Assembly (NCBI GenBank): GCA_900541935.1
Contig: UQLZ01000003.1
Location: forward strand, 27,684 to 91,683
Direction of reading: 5' to 3'
DNA length: 64,000 nucleotides
From: an uncultured Prevotellaceae bacterium
GTDB taxonomy: Bacteria > Bacteroidota > Bacteroidia > Bacteroidales > Muribaculaceae
Shown here: piece after piece, positions 34,365-44,245 of the stretch
Numbering within the stretch: position 1 is the stretch's first letter
Layout: the number at the start of each line of letters is the position of its first letter
Notes under the pieces: model-generated
Seen by the model: the letters and a program-made list of their open reading frames with translations, nothing else
The model's database searches: none
What the model was told of the DNA's origin: nothing
Translations under genes and position numbers: made by a program

Positions 34365-35435
34365 ATGAAAAAAGTACTTGCCATATTATTTTTAGTAATT
34401 GCTGCAGTGGCATCTCCATTTACGGCAGTTGCCTCATCATCAGAAGGCGGGGAAGTGAATCCGAAGGAAATCATTTTCCATCACTTGGGTGATGTGTATG
34501 GGTGGGAAGTGCCTTTTTCGCACGATAAACGTATCCCACTGCCGATTATTGTTAATGACAATAGCGGTAACTGGCATATTTTCAGTTCAAATGAATTGAA
34601 CGATGGTAAGGCTTTTGTTGACGGAAACGCTACTTTTACAATAAGCCATGGCGAAGAATATAACGGTAAGGTCGTTCAAGTTCTTGACGGCGGAGAGGTT
34701 TACAGACCTGTTGACCTCTCGATTACAAAAAATGTTTTCGCATTGTTTATAACAGCGTTTTTGTTGATTATGGTTACTTTCTGGCTCGTAAGATTCTATA
34801 AGAAGAATGGCTTTAAGGCTCCGAGAAAAGGGTTGGGCTTCTTTGAAATGCTTGTTTCGTTCATATACGACGGCGTTATTAAGAACACACTTGGAGAAAA
34901 GGCACCTAAATTTGCGGGTTACCTTCTTACTGTCTTTTTCCTCATTTTCTTTATGAATTTAATGGGCTTGATTGTTATCTTCCCTGGTGGAGCGAACCTT
35001 ACTGGAAATATCGCTGTTACTATGGTGCTTGCACTTTGTACCTTTATCATAACAAATGTTAAGGGAAACAAACATTATTGGAAGGATATCTTCTGGCCAG
35101 ATGTGCCACTATGGTTGAAGTTCCCATTGCCTATCATGCCGATGATTGAATTATTCGGTATATTTACAAAACCGGCTGCGCTTTGCGTCCGTCTGTTTGC
35201 GAATATGATGGGAGGACACATGATTGTTTTGGTCTTCACGCTGTTGATATTCATCTTTGCTAAATTTGGTGCTGCTGTTTTGACAACGACGACCGTAGTA
35301 TCAATTGCATTCTCTTTATTTATGCTCTTGCTTGATGTCCTTGTTAGTTTTATCCAGGCATACGTGTTTACAATGTTGTCAACACTGTTTATTTCATTTG
35401 CTGTAACAGAAGAGCATTCTGAAGAGCACGCATAA
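34365..35435 (+). CDS. atpB: F1F0 ATP synthase subunit a
   Basis: From the ATG at 34365 the product is 356 residues with a signal-like N-terminus (ILFLVIAAVASPFTAVAS) and a ~90-residue extramembrane segment before the TM core, the long form seen in Bacteroidetes. The essential Arg is in FTKPAALCVRLFANMMGGHMI, and the last helices have SFIQAYVFTMLSTLFIS. It forms the half-channels for proton transfer against the c-ring. The longer frame from 34353 would add four residues overlapping atpC. Confidence 0.95.
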   Translation: MKKVLAILFLVIAAVASPFTAVASSSEGGEVNPKEIIFHHLGDVYGWEVPFSHDKRIPLPIIVNDNSGNWHIFSSNELNDGKAFVDGNATFTISHGEEYNGKVVQVLDGGEVYRPVDLSITKNVFALFITAFLLIMVTFWLVRFYKKNGFKAPRKGLGFFEMLVSFIYDGVIKNTLGEKAPKFAGYLLTVFFLIFFMNLMGLIVIFPGGANLTGNIAVTMVLALCTFIITNVKGNKHYWKDIFWPDVPLWLKFPLPIMPMIELFGIFTKPAALCVRLFANMMGGHMIVLVFTLLIFIFAKFGAAVLTTTTVVSIAFSLFMLLLDVLVSFIQAYVFTMLSTLFISFAVTEEHSEEHA

Positions 35436-35484
35436 AAACGATTATAAGAAACAATAAAAAAATAACCATTTAAAATTAATAATT

Positions 35485-35748
35485 ATGTTAGGAATGATTT
35501 TAGCACAAGCAGCAGAGACAATGATGTCTTTGGGTATTGATAAGCTCGGTGCATGTTTAGGTGCTGCAATTGCTGCTATCGGTGCAGGTATCGGTATCGG
35601 TAAAATCGGTGCAGCCGCAATGGAGGCTATCGCACGTCAACCGGAATCTGCCGGCGACATTCGTAGCAACATGATTGTAATTGCTGCTTTGATTGAAGGT
35701 GTTGCACTATTCGGTGTTATCGTCTGCGTTCTTTCTCTATTTATCTAA
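35485..35748 (+). CDS. atpE: F1F0 ATP synthase subunit c
   Basis: This 87-residue hairpin protein has two hydrophobic helices, a Gly-rich first helix (LGAAIAAIGAGIGIGKIG), the polar RQPE loop, and a second helix with the ion-binding Glu in IVIAALIEGVALFG. The residue pattern used by Na+-binding c-rings (Gln in helix 1 and Ser/Thr after the Glu) is not present, so proton coupling is expected. Confidence 0.96.
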   Translation: MLGMILAQAAETMMSLGIDKLGACLGAAIAAIGAGIGIGKIGAAAMEAIARQPESAGDIRSNMIVIAALIEGVALFGVIVCVLSLFI

Positions 35749-35765
35749 TCTAAGGATTGTCGGAG

Positions 35766-36263
35766 ATGGAATTGTTCACGCCTGATTTCGGCTTGGTGTT
35801 CTGGATGTTCTTAGTGGTATTGCTGCTATGTATTATCCTCGGTAAATTTGCATGGCCTGTTATCATCAAAATGATGCAGGGCCGTGCAGACCTTATCGAC
35901 AATGGCGTAGCGTATGCTCAGGAAGCAAAGGAACACTTGGATAATGCGAAGGCTGAGGCGGACAAGTATATCCAAGAGGCTAAACGTCAGCAGTCTGAAA
36001 TCCTTAGAGAAGCCGCTAAAATGAAGTCTCAAATTGTTGAGGAAGCCCGTGAGGCTGCTTCTGTAGAGGCTAAAAAGGTTATGGATGCAGCAAGGCTTTC
36101 CATTGAGCAGGAGCGCAAGGAAGCCCAGATGCAGATTCGTAATGAGGTAAGCGATTTCTCTATCAGAATTGCAGAGAGTATTCTCCGTGAGAAAATGTCT
36201 GACAGCAAAGCCCAGTCTCAGCTGGTTGACAAACTTCTTAGTGAGATTGAGTCTAAAAACTAA
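35766..36263 (+). CDS. atpF: F1F0 ATP synthase subunit b
   Basis: From the ATG at 35766 (with AAGGA 9 bases upstream) the product is 165 residues: an N-terminal TM helix (GLVFWMFLVVLLLCIILGKF) and then a long charged coiled coil (AKEHLDNAKAEADKYIQEAK, REAAKMKSQIVEEAREAASV). It is the peripheral stalk. A TTG at 35757 in the same frame would add three residues and is less likely. Confidence 0.95.
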   Translation: MELFTPDFGLVFWMFLVVLLLCIILGKFAWPVIIKMMQGRADLIDNGVAYAQEAKEHLDNAKAEADKYIQEAKRQQSEILREAAKMKSQIVEEAREAASVEAKKVMDAARLSIEQERKEAQMQIRNEVSDFSIRIAESILREKMSDSKAQSQLVDKLLSEIESKN

Positions 36264-36268
36264 TTGTT

Positions 36269-36814
36269 ATGAACGAAGGATTGATACCAAACCGATACGC
36301 AAAAGCGCTTTTTAAGTTTGCTGCTGAAAGTGGCAATGTAGAGGAGGTTTATTCACAAACCATCTCTCTTGTGAACAGTTTTGAGTCGGTTGACGGTATG
36401 GTTTCCGCTATTGAGAACCCTTTCTTGCCTCTCGAAAAGAAGGTAAGGTTTCTTGAAACGGCTTCCGGAGCTCCTAAAGATGGAACGCTTACCAAGTTCT
36501 TTAGACTCGTCTTTAGCCATGGCAGAGAGAATATGATGCTTCAGATGGCTCTCTCTTATGGCAAATTGTTTCGTGAGGATAGGGGAATTTCGCAGGTGGT
36601 GATAACGACCGCAGCGAAATTATCCCAGGATGCTGTTAAGAAGATTAAGGCATCTGTCCAATCTTGTGTAGGCTCTAAGACTTTGGAGTTTAAGGAAACA
36701 GTAAACCCGGAACTAATTGGTGGCTTTACTGTGAAAATTGACTCGCAATTATTAGATGCTTCAGTCAGCAGTGAATTAAGAAATTTGCGTTTAAAACTTT
36801 TATCAAATAAATAA
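36269..36814 (+). CDS. atpH: F1F0 ATP synthase subunit delta
   Basis: The 181-residue product has the OSCP/delta features NRYAKALFKFAAESG at the N-terminus and the C-terminal ELIGGFTVKIDSQLLDASVSSEL block, which connects the peripheral stalk to the top of F1. It is separated from atpF by 5 bases and from atpA by 1 base. Confidence 0.95.
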   Translation: MNEGLIPNRYAKALFKFAAESGNVEEVYSQTISLVNSFESVDGMVSAIENPFLPLEKKVRFLETASGAPKDGTLTKFFRLVFSHGRENMMLQMALSYGKLFREDRGISQVVITTAAKLSQDAVKKIKASVQSCVGSKTLEFKETVNPELIGGFTVKIDSQLLDASVSSELRNLRLKLLSNK

Positions 36815-36815
36815 A

Positions 36816-38393
36816 ATGATTGATCCAAGTGAGATTTCCGATATTCTGAAACAGCAACTTGCAGGGATGAATTCTGAGGTTGCGTTTGAAGAGGTCGGCA
36901 CAGTCCTAAACGTTGGCGACGGTGTTGCCCACGTGTATGGGTTGGAGAATGTCGAGGCCAACGAACTTGTTGTTTTCGACAATGGGTCTACCGGCGTTGC
37001 GATGAACCTTGAGGAAAGCAACGTTGGTGTTATCCTTCTCGATAAGGTCAACGAGGTAACAGAAGGCATGTCTGTTCGCCGAACTGGAGAAATTGCTTCT
37101 ATTCCGGTCGGTGAAGGATTGCTTGGCAGGGTTATTAACGTCTTGGGTGAACCTATTGACGGAAATGGTCCGATTGAAGGAGAGAAGTTCCGTCTGCCTC
37201 TCGACAGAAAGGCTCCAGGCGTTATCTTCCGTCAGCCGGTGAAGCAACCGCTACAAACCGGTTTGAAGGCTGTTGACTCAATGATTCCTATCGGTCGCGG
37301 ACAACGTGAACTTATTATTGGTGATAGGCAAATCGGTAAGACTGCTATCGCCATTGATACTATAATTAACCAAAGAAAGAACTACGAGGAAGGTAAGCCG
37401 GTTTACTGTATTTATGTAGCCATCGGACAAAAAGCTTCATCAATTGCGGCTCTTGTCAACACATTGCGTAAGCATGGTGCGATGGACTATACTGTTATCG
37501 TAGCCGCTTCTGCTTCTGACTCTGCAGCGATGAGGTACTATTCTCCTTTTGCAGGTGCTGCAATCGGTGAGTTCTTCCGTGACAGCGGTAGAGATGCTCT
37601 AATCGTTTATGATGATCTCTCTAAGCAAGCCGTTGCCTACCGTGAGATTTCTTTGATTTTGAAGCGTCCTTCTGGTCGTGAGGCTTATCCTGGTGATATC
37701 TTCTATTTGCACTCTCGTCTTTTGGAGCGTGCTGCGAAGATTATTGAAAACGATGAAGTTGCGAAGAATATGAACGACCTGCCAGAGGCTTTGAAGCCTA
37801 TTGTTAAGGGTGGTGGTTCGCTTACAGCACTTCCTATTATCGAGACTCAGGCTGGCGACGTTTCTGCGTATATTCCTACCAACGTAATTTCAATTACCGA
37901 CGGTCAGATCTTCCTGGAATCGGCTTTGTTCAACCGTGGTATCCGTCCTGCAATTAATGTGGGTATTTCGGTATCTCGTGTGGGTGGTAACGCTCAAATC
38001 AAGGCTATGAAGAAGATTGCCGGTACATTGAAGATTGACCAGGCTCAGTTCCGTGAGTTGGAGTCGTTCACCAAGTTTGGTGGCGATATAGACCCGGTAA
38101 CAGCGAGGGTTATCGACAAGGGTAGAAAGAATGAGAGATTGCTTATTCAACCACAATATCGCCCAATGGCAGTAGAAGAGCAGGTTGCTGTTATCTTCTG
38201 CGGCACTAAGGGCTTGATGGCAAGTGTTCCAATGACAGAAGTGGCAGATTTTGAAACTTCGTTGCTTGAGTTGCTCAATGCTCGTCACAAAGAAGACGTT
38301 CTTGCAGTTATCAAGTCAGGTCAGTTGACTGACGATGTGGCTGAAAAATTAACTGCGGCTGCAAAAGAGGTTGCCGCAAAATATGTACAATAA
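36816..38393 (+). CDS. atpA: F1F0 ATP synthase subunit alpha
   Basis: The 525-residue product has GDRQIGKTAIAIDTIINQ (Walker A), VYCIYVAIGQKASS, ALIVYDDLSKQAVAYREISL (Walker B) and the C-terminal signature region PAINVGISVSRVGGNAQ. It forms the non-catalytic sites alternating with beta. It is nearly contiguous with atpH upstream and atpG downstream. Confidence 0.98.
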   Translation: MIDPSEISDILKQQLAGMNSEVAFEEVGTVLNVGDGVAHVYGLENVEANELVVFDNGSTGVAMNLEESNVGVILLDKVNEVTEGMSVRRTGEIASIPVGEGLLGRVINVLGEPIDGNGPIEGEKFRLPLDRKAPGVIFRQPVKQPLQTGLKAVDSMIPIGRGQRELIIGDRQIGKTAIAIDTIINQRKNYEEGKPVYCIYVAIGQKASSIAALVNTLRKHGAMDYTVIVAASASDSAAMRYYSPFAGAAIGEFFRDSGRDALIVYDDLSKQAVAYREISLILKRPSGREAYPGDIFYLHSRLLERAAKIIENDEVAKNMNDLPEALKPIVKGGGSLTALPIIETQAGDVSAYIPTNVISITDGQIFLESALFNRGIRPAINVGISVSRVGGNAQIKAMKKIAGTLKIDQAQFRELESFTKFGGDIDPVTARVIDKGRKNERLLIQPQYRPMAVEEQVAVIFCGTKGLMASVPMTEVADFETSLLELLNARHKEDVLAVIKSGQLTDDVAEKLTAAAKEVAAKYVQ

Positions 38394-38404
38394 ACTGATA
38401 GATT

Positions 38405-39274
38405 ATGTCAACGTTGCGTGAACTAAAAGGTAGAATCGGTTCAGTTGCTTCATCTGAAAAAATCACGGGAGCAATGAAGATGATTTCTTCTGCAAAAATG
38501 CATAAGGCTGAATTGGCTTTGGGAAAGATTGTGCCGTTTAAGTCACAATTGCAGACAATAATGTCGAATCTCATTGCCACTGATGCTGAGTACACCTCAG
38601 TGTTGACGGAAATCAGGACTATCAACACGGTTGCAATCGTTGTCCTCGGGTCTGATGATGGATTGTGTGGCGCATATAACATCAATATTTTCAAGGATTT
38701 GCTTAATCATATACGGTCCTTGAAAAAGCATTTTTCTGCAAATGTTATCATTTACCCTGTTGGCAAAAAGATAGCAAAGGCTGTTGGCAAATTGAATATT
38801 GACGGAGTAAGTGTTGTTGCCGCTGGAGTTTCCCCTAAGGCAGACCTTACAGAAGTAAAGAGGCTAACCGAGTTGTTGAGAGATGACTTTGTTGCGTCTA
38901 AGATTGACAAGGTGGAGATTTTTGGAATGGAGTATATTTCTGCGGGCAAGCAGAAGTTGAAAGTTTCACAGTTGCTGCCTGTTGCGTCAGAAGCGTTTGG
39001 CACAGTAGGCGAGAGCAATAAGCCATACTTGTTTGAGCCTGACGCTAATACAATCTATAATTCTATTTTGCCGTTGTACATTAACTCTCTTATGCAAGAG
39101 TCTTTCTTGCAGAATGTTGCATCTGAGCAGGCGGCTCGTGTTATGGCTATGCAGTCAGCCAACGATAATGCCGGCAAGTTGCTTGATGAGTTGAAACTTG
39201 AATTTAACAAATTACGTCAGCAGGGTATTACAACAGAGTTGCTTGATATCCTTGGCGGTCAAGTTGAAAAATAA
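38405..39274 (+). CDS. atpG: F1F0 ATP synthase subunit gamma
   Basis: The 289-residue product has the N-terminal helix LKGRIGSVASSEKITGAMKM, a central Rossmann-like part (GSDDGLCGAYNINIFKDL) and the C-terminal helix AMQSANDNAGKLLDELKLE. The rotor shaft inserts both terminal helices into the alpha/beta ring. It is the last atp gene; nuoI follows after 96 bases. Confidence 0.96.
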   Translation: MSTLRELKGRIGSVASSEKITGAMKMISSAKMHKAELALGKIVPFKSQLQTIMSNLIATDAEYTSVLTEIRTINTVAIVVLGSDDGLCGAYNINIFKDLLNHIRSLKKHFSANVIIYPVGKKIAKAVGKLNIDGVSVVAAGVSPKADLTEVKRLTELLRDDFVASKIDKVEIFGMEYISAGKQKLKVSQLLPVASEAFGTVGESNKPYLFEPDANTIYNSILPLYINSLMQESFLQNVASEQAARVMAMQSANDNAGKLLDELKLEFNKLRQQGITTELLDILGGQVEK

Positions 39275-39280
39275 AATTGC

Positions 39281-39316
39281 AGAGAGGAGGGGTTAATATA
39301 CCGGACCCCTTCTCGC
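39281..39316 (+). other. Hairpin between atpG and nuoI
   Basis: GAGAGGAGGGGT (39281-39292) can pair, with two mismatches, to ACCCCTTCTCGC (39305-39316) over a 12-base loop. No T-run follows, so it is not a classical terminator. It may be a processing or stability element, or a partial attenuator, at the atp/nuoI boundary. Confidence 0.5.
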
Positions 39317-39370
39317 CTGCTTATTGATTATTAATATAACCGGTATTTGCAACACTTCGAGAAACTATTT

Positions 39371-39868
39371 ATGAGTAGTGTAAAAGAATACTTCTCCGAA
39401 ATTGGTGAGGGCTTTTCAAGCCTTCTAAAGGGTATGAGTGTTACTGGTAGAGAACTTTTTACCAAGAAAGTAACCGAAGAATATCCGGATAATCGCGACA
39501 ATCTAAAGATTGGCGATCGATTCCGTGGTACATTAGAGTTGATTTATGATGAGAACGGCAACCACAGGTGTATCGCTTGCGGCCTTTGCCAGATGAACTG
39601 CCCTAATGGTACAATACAAGTTATTACCAAGATGGTAGAAATGCCTGACGGTAAGAAAAAAAGAAAATTAGACAAGTATCTTTATGATCTTGGCAGTTGT
39701 ACATTCTGCCAGATGTGTGAGTCTTCTTGTCCGCACGATGCTTTGCGTTTTACCAATAGTTTTGAGCATGCAGTTTTTACTCGTTCGAAACTCGTGAAGC
39801 AATTGAATTATCTTCCTGAGAAAGAAGAACCGGTTGCGCCTAAAACAGACGCTGCAAAAGCCGATTAA
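39371..39868 (+). CDS. nuoI: NADH-quinone oxidoreductase subunit I
   Basis: From the ATG at 39371 the product is 165 residues with two 4Fe-4S motifs, CIACGLCQMNCPNG and CTFCQMCESSCPHDAL, for clusters N6a and N6b. The frame is open upstream to 39347 (TTG), but homologues begin around MSSVKEYF. A TATTTGCA sequence at about 39344 resembles a -7 box but lacks a full consensus. It resumes the complex I order after the ATP synthase insert. Confidence 0.95.
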   Translation: MSSVKEYFSEIGEGFSSLLKGMSVTGRELFTKKVTEEYPDNRDNLKIGDRFRGTLELIYDENGNHRCIACGLCQMNCPNGTIQVITKMVEMPDGKKKRKLDKYLYDLGSCTFCQMCESSCPHDALRFTNSFEHAVFTRSKLVKQLNYLPEKEEPVAPKTDAAKAD

Positions 39869-39902
39869 TTTTTAATCCGAAAAATAAGAAAAATAATTAT
39901 AT

Positions 39903-40421
39903 ATGGATGTAGTAAGTAATTTTATCGTCTATTGCGTGATTGCAGTTGCAATCGCTGCATTCTCGATTTTATCGGTTACTTCTCGTAAGATTTTAAGAGC
40001 GGCTACATACTTGTTATTCACCCTATTTGCAACTGCGGCAATGTACTTCCAGTTTGGGTATGAGTTCCTTGGTGCGGTTCAGTTGGCTGTGTATGCAGGT
40101 GGTATCCTCGTTCTTTTCGTTTTCTCAATCTTATTGACAAGCAAACCGGGAGACAATGCCGAGCGTCTCGTCTCTAAAAAGAAAAGGCTCGGGCTTTTAG
40201 CGGCTGGTGCCGGTGTGGCTGTTTGTGGTTATGCGCTTTTTGCTTTCTTCAAAAGCAAGGCTGCTACGCTTTCTTCAACATTTATAAATGTTGATATGGA
40301 AAGAATCGGACACGCTCTTATGGGTACTGAGAAGTATGAATATCTTCTTCCGTTCGAAGCTATTAGTGTGTTGTTATTGGCATGTATAATCGGAGGCATC
40401 GTTATTGCCCGTAAAAGATAG
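39903..40421 (+). CDS. nuoJ: NADH-quinone oxidoreductase subunit J
   Basis: The 172-residue product has five TM helices. RKILRAATYLLFTLFATAAMYFQFGYEFLGAVQLAVYAGGILVLFVF (family block, read in segments) includes the TM3 region whose pi-bulge acts in coupling. It lies between nuoI and nuoK, with gaps of 34 and 5 bases. Confidence 0.95.
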   Translation: MDVVSNFIVYCVIAVAIAAFSILSVTSRKILRAATYLLFTLFATAAMYFQFGYEFLGAVQLAVYAGGILVLFVFSILLTSKPGDNAERLVSKKKRLGLLAAGAGVAVCGYALFAFFKSKAATLSSTFINVDMERIGHALMGTEKYEYLLPFEAISVLLLACIIGGIVIARKR

Positions 40422-40426
40422 ACGTT

Positions 40427-40738
40427 ATGGATTTGACAATTTTATATTATCTTGTCCCGAGCCTTATCATGTTCGGCTGCGGTGTTTACGGTTTCATCAC
40501 CCGTAAGAATTTGATTGCCATCCTTATTTCTTTGGAATTGATGCTTAACTCTGTTGACATCAACTTCGTTGTTTTCAACAGATTCCTTTTCCCTGGTCAG
40601 ATGGAGGGTATGTTCTTCACTTTGTTTGCCATCGCTATTGCTGCGGCGGAAACGGCTCTTGCTATTGCAATTATCATCAATATCTTTAGAGCAGTGAAAA
40701 ATGTTGATATCGAGAATCTTAACAAAATGAAATTTTAA
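40427..40738 (+). CDS. nuoK: NADH-quinone oxidoreductase subunit K
   Basis: The 103-residue product has three TM helices, the NLIAILISLELMLNSVDINF segment with the conserved Glu, and FAIAIAAAETALAIAIIINIF with the second buried Glu; both belong to the proton path. It matches the ~100-residue NuoK family in full. Confidence 0.96.
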   Translation: MDLTILYYLVPSLIMFGCGVYGFITRKNLIAILISLELMLNSVDINFVVFNRFLFPGQMEGMFFTLFAIAIAAAETALAIAIIINIFRAVKNVDIENLNKMKF

Positions 40739-40743
40739 GGCTT

Positions 40744-42663
40744 ATGGAATTATCGTATTCTGCTATTACAATACTGTTGCCATTGCTCATGTTCTTTGTT
40801 TTAGGACTTCTCGGTACGAAGTTGTCTAAGACTGTTGCCGGTATCCTCGGTACTGGAGCAATGCTTGTTACTACTATTATTGCATATTCTGTTGCATTGA
40901 CATATTTCTTTGACCCTCAATACACTGTTGACGGTATTCGCCAGCCTGTTGAGGTGTTTAATTATGTATGGCTTACTCTTGGAAATAACCTCACTGTGGA
41001 TATGGGTATCTTGATGGATCCTATCGCTGCTATGATGTTTATCGTTATTACAACAATCTCTTTGATGGTCCACCTTTACAGTTTGGGCTATATGCACGGT
41101 GAAAAGGGATTCCAACGTTACTATGCGTTCCTTTCCCTATTTACTTTCTCAATGTTGGGATTGGTTGTTGCAACTAACATTTTCCAAATGTTCATCTTCT
41201 TCGAGATGGTGGGTGTTTCTTCTTACTTGCTTATCGGCTTCTACTATCAGAAGAATTCTGCTGTTTCGGCTTCAAAGAAGGCGTTCATCGTTACTCGTTT
41301 CGCTGACCTTGGTTTCCTTATCGGTATTATGCTTCTTGCATACTACTGCGGAACATTCGACTTCGTTACGTTGATGAAGAATCCGGGTAGCATCGTTAGC
41401 AGCGCTGCTGGTGTAACTTTCTTGGGTTGCTCTGCCGCTTCTTGGGCTCTTGCTTTGATTTTCATCGGTGGTGCAGGTAAGTCTGCTATGTTCCCGTTGC
41501 ATATCTGGTTGCCAGATGCGATGGAAGGTCCGACACCAGTTTCTGCACTTATCCACGCTGCAACAATGGTTGTCGCCGGTGTTTTCTTGGTGGCTCGTAT
41601 GTTCCCGATGTATTTGTTTACTCCGGAAGTTCTCGATCTTATCACAGTAACAGGCGCCGTAACTGCTCTTTATGCTGCAGTTGTTGCTTGCGTTCAGACT
41701 GATATTAAGAGAGTGCTTGCATTCTCAACAATTTCACAAATTGCTTTCATGTTTACTGCTCTTGGCGTTGCCCGTCCAGAGTTCCACGAAGGCGTTGGCT
41801 ATATGTCATCAATGTTCCACTTGTTCACTCACGCAATGTTCAAGGGCTTGCTCTTCCTTTGCGCCGGTGCTATCATCCACATGGTTCACAGCAACGAAAT
41901 GGATGCTATGGGTAACTTGAGAAAATATATGCCTATTACTCACATAACATTCTTGATTGCGTGTCTTGCCATTGCTGGTATCCCTCCATTCTCAGGCTTC
42001 TTTAGTAAGGACGAAATTCTCGTTGCTTGCTATTCACAAAGCCCGTTGTGGGGCGTTTGGATGTCTGCCGTTGCTGGTTTGACTGCATTCTATATGTTCC
42101 GTCTTTACTACCGTATTTTCTGGTGGAACAAGCCGGATTATTCACATCACACTCCGCACGATTGCGAATGGGTAATGACTCTTCCGTTGATTATCCTTGC
42201 TGCTATCACTCTTGTTGCTGGTTTCATTCCTTTTGGACATTTTGTTACTTACAATGGCGAAGCCTACGACATTCATATTGATATGACTGTTGCATCTGTC
42301 AGTGTGATTATTGCTGTTGCTGGTATTCTTCTTGCTACCGTTCTTTACCGCAAGGAGAACCCAATGCCCGACAAACTCGCCAATTCGATGCAGGCTCTTT
42401 ACAAGGCCGCTTACCGTCGCTTCTACATGGATGAGTTGTATATGTTCATCACGCACAAGATTATATTTGGTATAATCTGCCGCAGCCTTGCTTGGTTTGA
42501 CCACCATATCGTTGATGGTTTCATGAATTTGCTTGCAATCGTAACAAATTCTATCTCTTACTCAATAAGGAAACTTCAATCAGGCTCTATCCAGATGTAC
42601 GTTTGGATTTACCTAATTGGTGCATTGCTCCTTGCTGTGGTGACTTGTTTACTCATAATTTAA
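40744..42663 (+). CDS. nuoL: NADH-quinone oxidoreductase subunit L
   Basis: This 639-residue antiporter-like subunit has the proton-translocation motifs FEMVGVSSYLLIGFYYQ (TM5 Glu), GGAGKSAMFPLHIWLPDAMEGPTPVSALIHAATM (read in segments, with the TM7 Lys) and the C-terminal long lateral helix region followed by a last TM helix. Family length is complete. It starts 6 bases after nuoK. Confidence 0.97.
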   Translation: MELSYSAITILLPLLMFFVLGLLGTKLSKTVAGILGTGAMLVTTIIAYSVALTYFFDPQYTVDGIRQPVEVFNYVWLTLGNNLTVDMGILMDPIAAMMFIVITTISLMVHLYSLGYMHGEKGFQRYYAFLSLFTFSMLGLVVATNIFQMFIFFEMVGVSSYLLIGFYYQKNSAVSASKKAFIVTRFADLGFLIGIMLLAYYCGTFDFVTLMKNPGSIVSSAAGVTFLGCSAASWALALIFIGGAGKSAMFPLHIWLPDAMEGPTPVSALIHAATMVVAGVFLVARMFPMYLFTPEVLDLITVTGAVTALYAAVVACVQTDIKRVLAFSTISQIAFMFTALGVARPEFHEGVGYMSSMFHLFTHAMFKGLLFLCAGAIIHMVHSNEMDAMGNLRKYMPITHITFLIACLAIAGIPPFSGFFSKDEILVACYSQSPLWGVWMSAVAGLTAFYMFRLYYRIFWWNKPDYSHHTPHDCEWVMTLPLIILAAITLVAGFIPFGHFVTYNGEAYDIHIDMTVASVSVIIAVAGILLATVLYRKENPMPDKLANSMQALYKAAYRRFYMDELYMFITHKIIFGIICRSLAWFDHHIVDGFMNLLAIVTNSISYSIRKLQSGSIQMYVWIYLIGALLLAVVTCLLII

Positions 42664-42687
42664 TAGTTGTCGGTAAAATATAAAGAT

Positions 42688-44214
42688 ATGTTTAATATAC
42701 TTTTTTTATTTGTAATAATACCTGTATTGACGTTGGGTGGGCTTTTCCTCACTCGTAACGTCAAGCAAGTACGCGCAGTTGCAGCCACTGGCGCTTCTAT
42801 GTTGCTCTTGGCGGCAATCTATCTATGCTACGCGTTCGTGACAGAAAAAGCGCTTCCGGAGAATGCCGGTCAAGCAATGCTTTTTGTTGAAAGTTTCATG
42901 TGGTTCGAACCGCTAAATATACATTTGGCTGTTGGTGTTGACGGTATCTCTGTTCTTATGATTATGCTTTCTGCTATTATCGTATTTACTGGTACTTTCG
43001 CATCTTGGAAAGTTGAACCGCTTACTAAAGAATATTTCTTGTGGTTTATCCTTTTGTCAATCGGTGTATTCGGTTTCTTTATCTCAATCGACTTGTTCAC
43101 TATGTTCATGTTCTACGAGGTTGCGTTGATTCCGATGTATCTGTTGATTGGCGTTTGGGGTAGTGGTAACAAGAACTATGCAGCAATGAAACTTACCCTT
43201 ATGCTTATGGGTGGTTCTGCATTCCTTCTTATCAGTATCCTCGGTATCTATTATCACGCAGGTGAAACAATGAACCTTCTCGAAATCGCTGCAAACGGCG
43301 TTGACGCTGGTTGGCAGAATGCTCTCTTCGTATGTGCATTCGTTGGTTTCGGCGTTCTTGGTGCTATGTTCCCATTCCACACTTGGTCTCCTGACGGTCA
43401 CGCTTCAGCCCCTACTGCAGTTTCAATGCTTCACGCAGGCGTTTTGATGAAACTTGGAGGTTACGGCTGTTTCCGTATCGCTATCTACTTGATGCCGCAG
43501 GCTGCCCTCGAATTGGGTTGGATTTTCATGATTCTTACTGGTATCAGCGTTGTTTACGGTGCGTTTGCAGCTTGTGTTAAGACTGACCTTAAGTATATCA
43601 ATGCTTACTCTTCAGTTTCTCACTGTGGTTTGGTGCTCTTCGCTATCTTGATGATGAACCAGACTGCCATGAGTGGTGCCGTTCTTCAAATGCTTTCTCA
43701 CGGTTTGATGACAGCATTGTTCTTCGCGCTTATCGGTATGATTTATGGCCGTACTCACACTCGTGACGTACGCGAAATGGGTGGTTTGATGCAAATCATG
43801 CCGTTCCTTTCAGTTGGTTACATCATCGCAGGTCTCGCTTCTCTCGGTTTGCCGGGTCTTAGCGGTTTCGTGGCTGAGATGACAATTTTCCTTGGTTCGT
43901 TTGAATCTTCTGATATCTATAACGCTGTTCTTGGTGATGGTAACTTGTTCCGCCATGCGTTCGCTTTGGTTACAACAACTTCTATCGTTATCACTGCAGT
44001 CTATATCTTGCGTGTTGTTGGCAAACTCTTGTTTGGCCCTGTTCAAAACGAGCACCACAGAGAGTTGGACGACGCTCACTGGTATGAAAGATTCAGTACA
44101 ATCACTTTGATGGTCGTTATCGCTCTTATCGGCTGTTTCCCAGACTTGGCAAACGGCATCTTGCGCGACAGTTTCGGCCCGATTGTTGACCACATTATGA
44201 CTTATGTACAATAA
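42688..44214 (+). CDS. nuoM: NADH-quinone oxidoreductase subunit M
   Basis: From the ATG at 42688 the product is 508 residues. The TM5 Glu lies in FMFYEVALIPMYLLIGVWG, and the TM7 region is GAMFPFHTWSPDGHASAPTAVS. It is the second of three antiporter-like pumps. A TTG at 42667 would extend the frame by seven residues into the nuoL gap and is less likely. Confidence 0.96.
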   Translation: MFNILFLFVIIPVLTLGGLFLTRNVKQVRAVAATGASMLLLAAIYLCYAFVTEKALPENAGQAMLFVESFMWFEPLNIHLAVGVDGISVLMIMLSAIIVFTGTFASWKVEPLTKEYFLWFILLSIGVFGFFISIDLFTMFMFYEVALIPMYLLIGVWGSGNKNYAAMKLTLMLMGGSAFLLISILGIYYHAGETMNLLEIAANGVDAGWQNALFVCAFVGFGVLGAMFPFHTWSPDGHASAPTAVSMLHAGVLMKLGGYGCFRIAIYLMPQAALELGWIFMILTGISVVYGAFAACVKTDLKYINAYSSVSHCGLVLFAILMMNQTAMSGAVLQMLSHGLMTALFFALIGMIYGRTHTRDVREMGGLMQIMPFLSVGYIIAGLASLGLPGLSGFVAEMTIFLGSFESSDIYNAVLGDGNLFRHAFALVTTTSIVITAVYILRVVGKLLFGPVQNEHHRELDDAHWYERFSTITLMVVIALIGCFPDLANGILRDSFGPIVDHIMTYVQ

Positions 44215-44245
44215 AAGTAACGAACTATTAAATTGATTTAGAATT

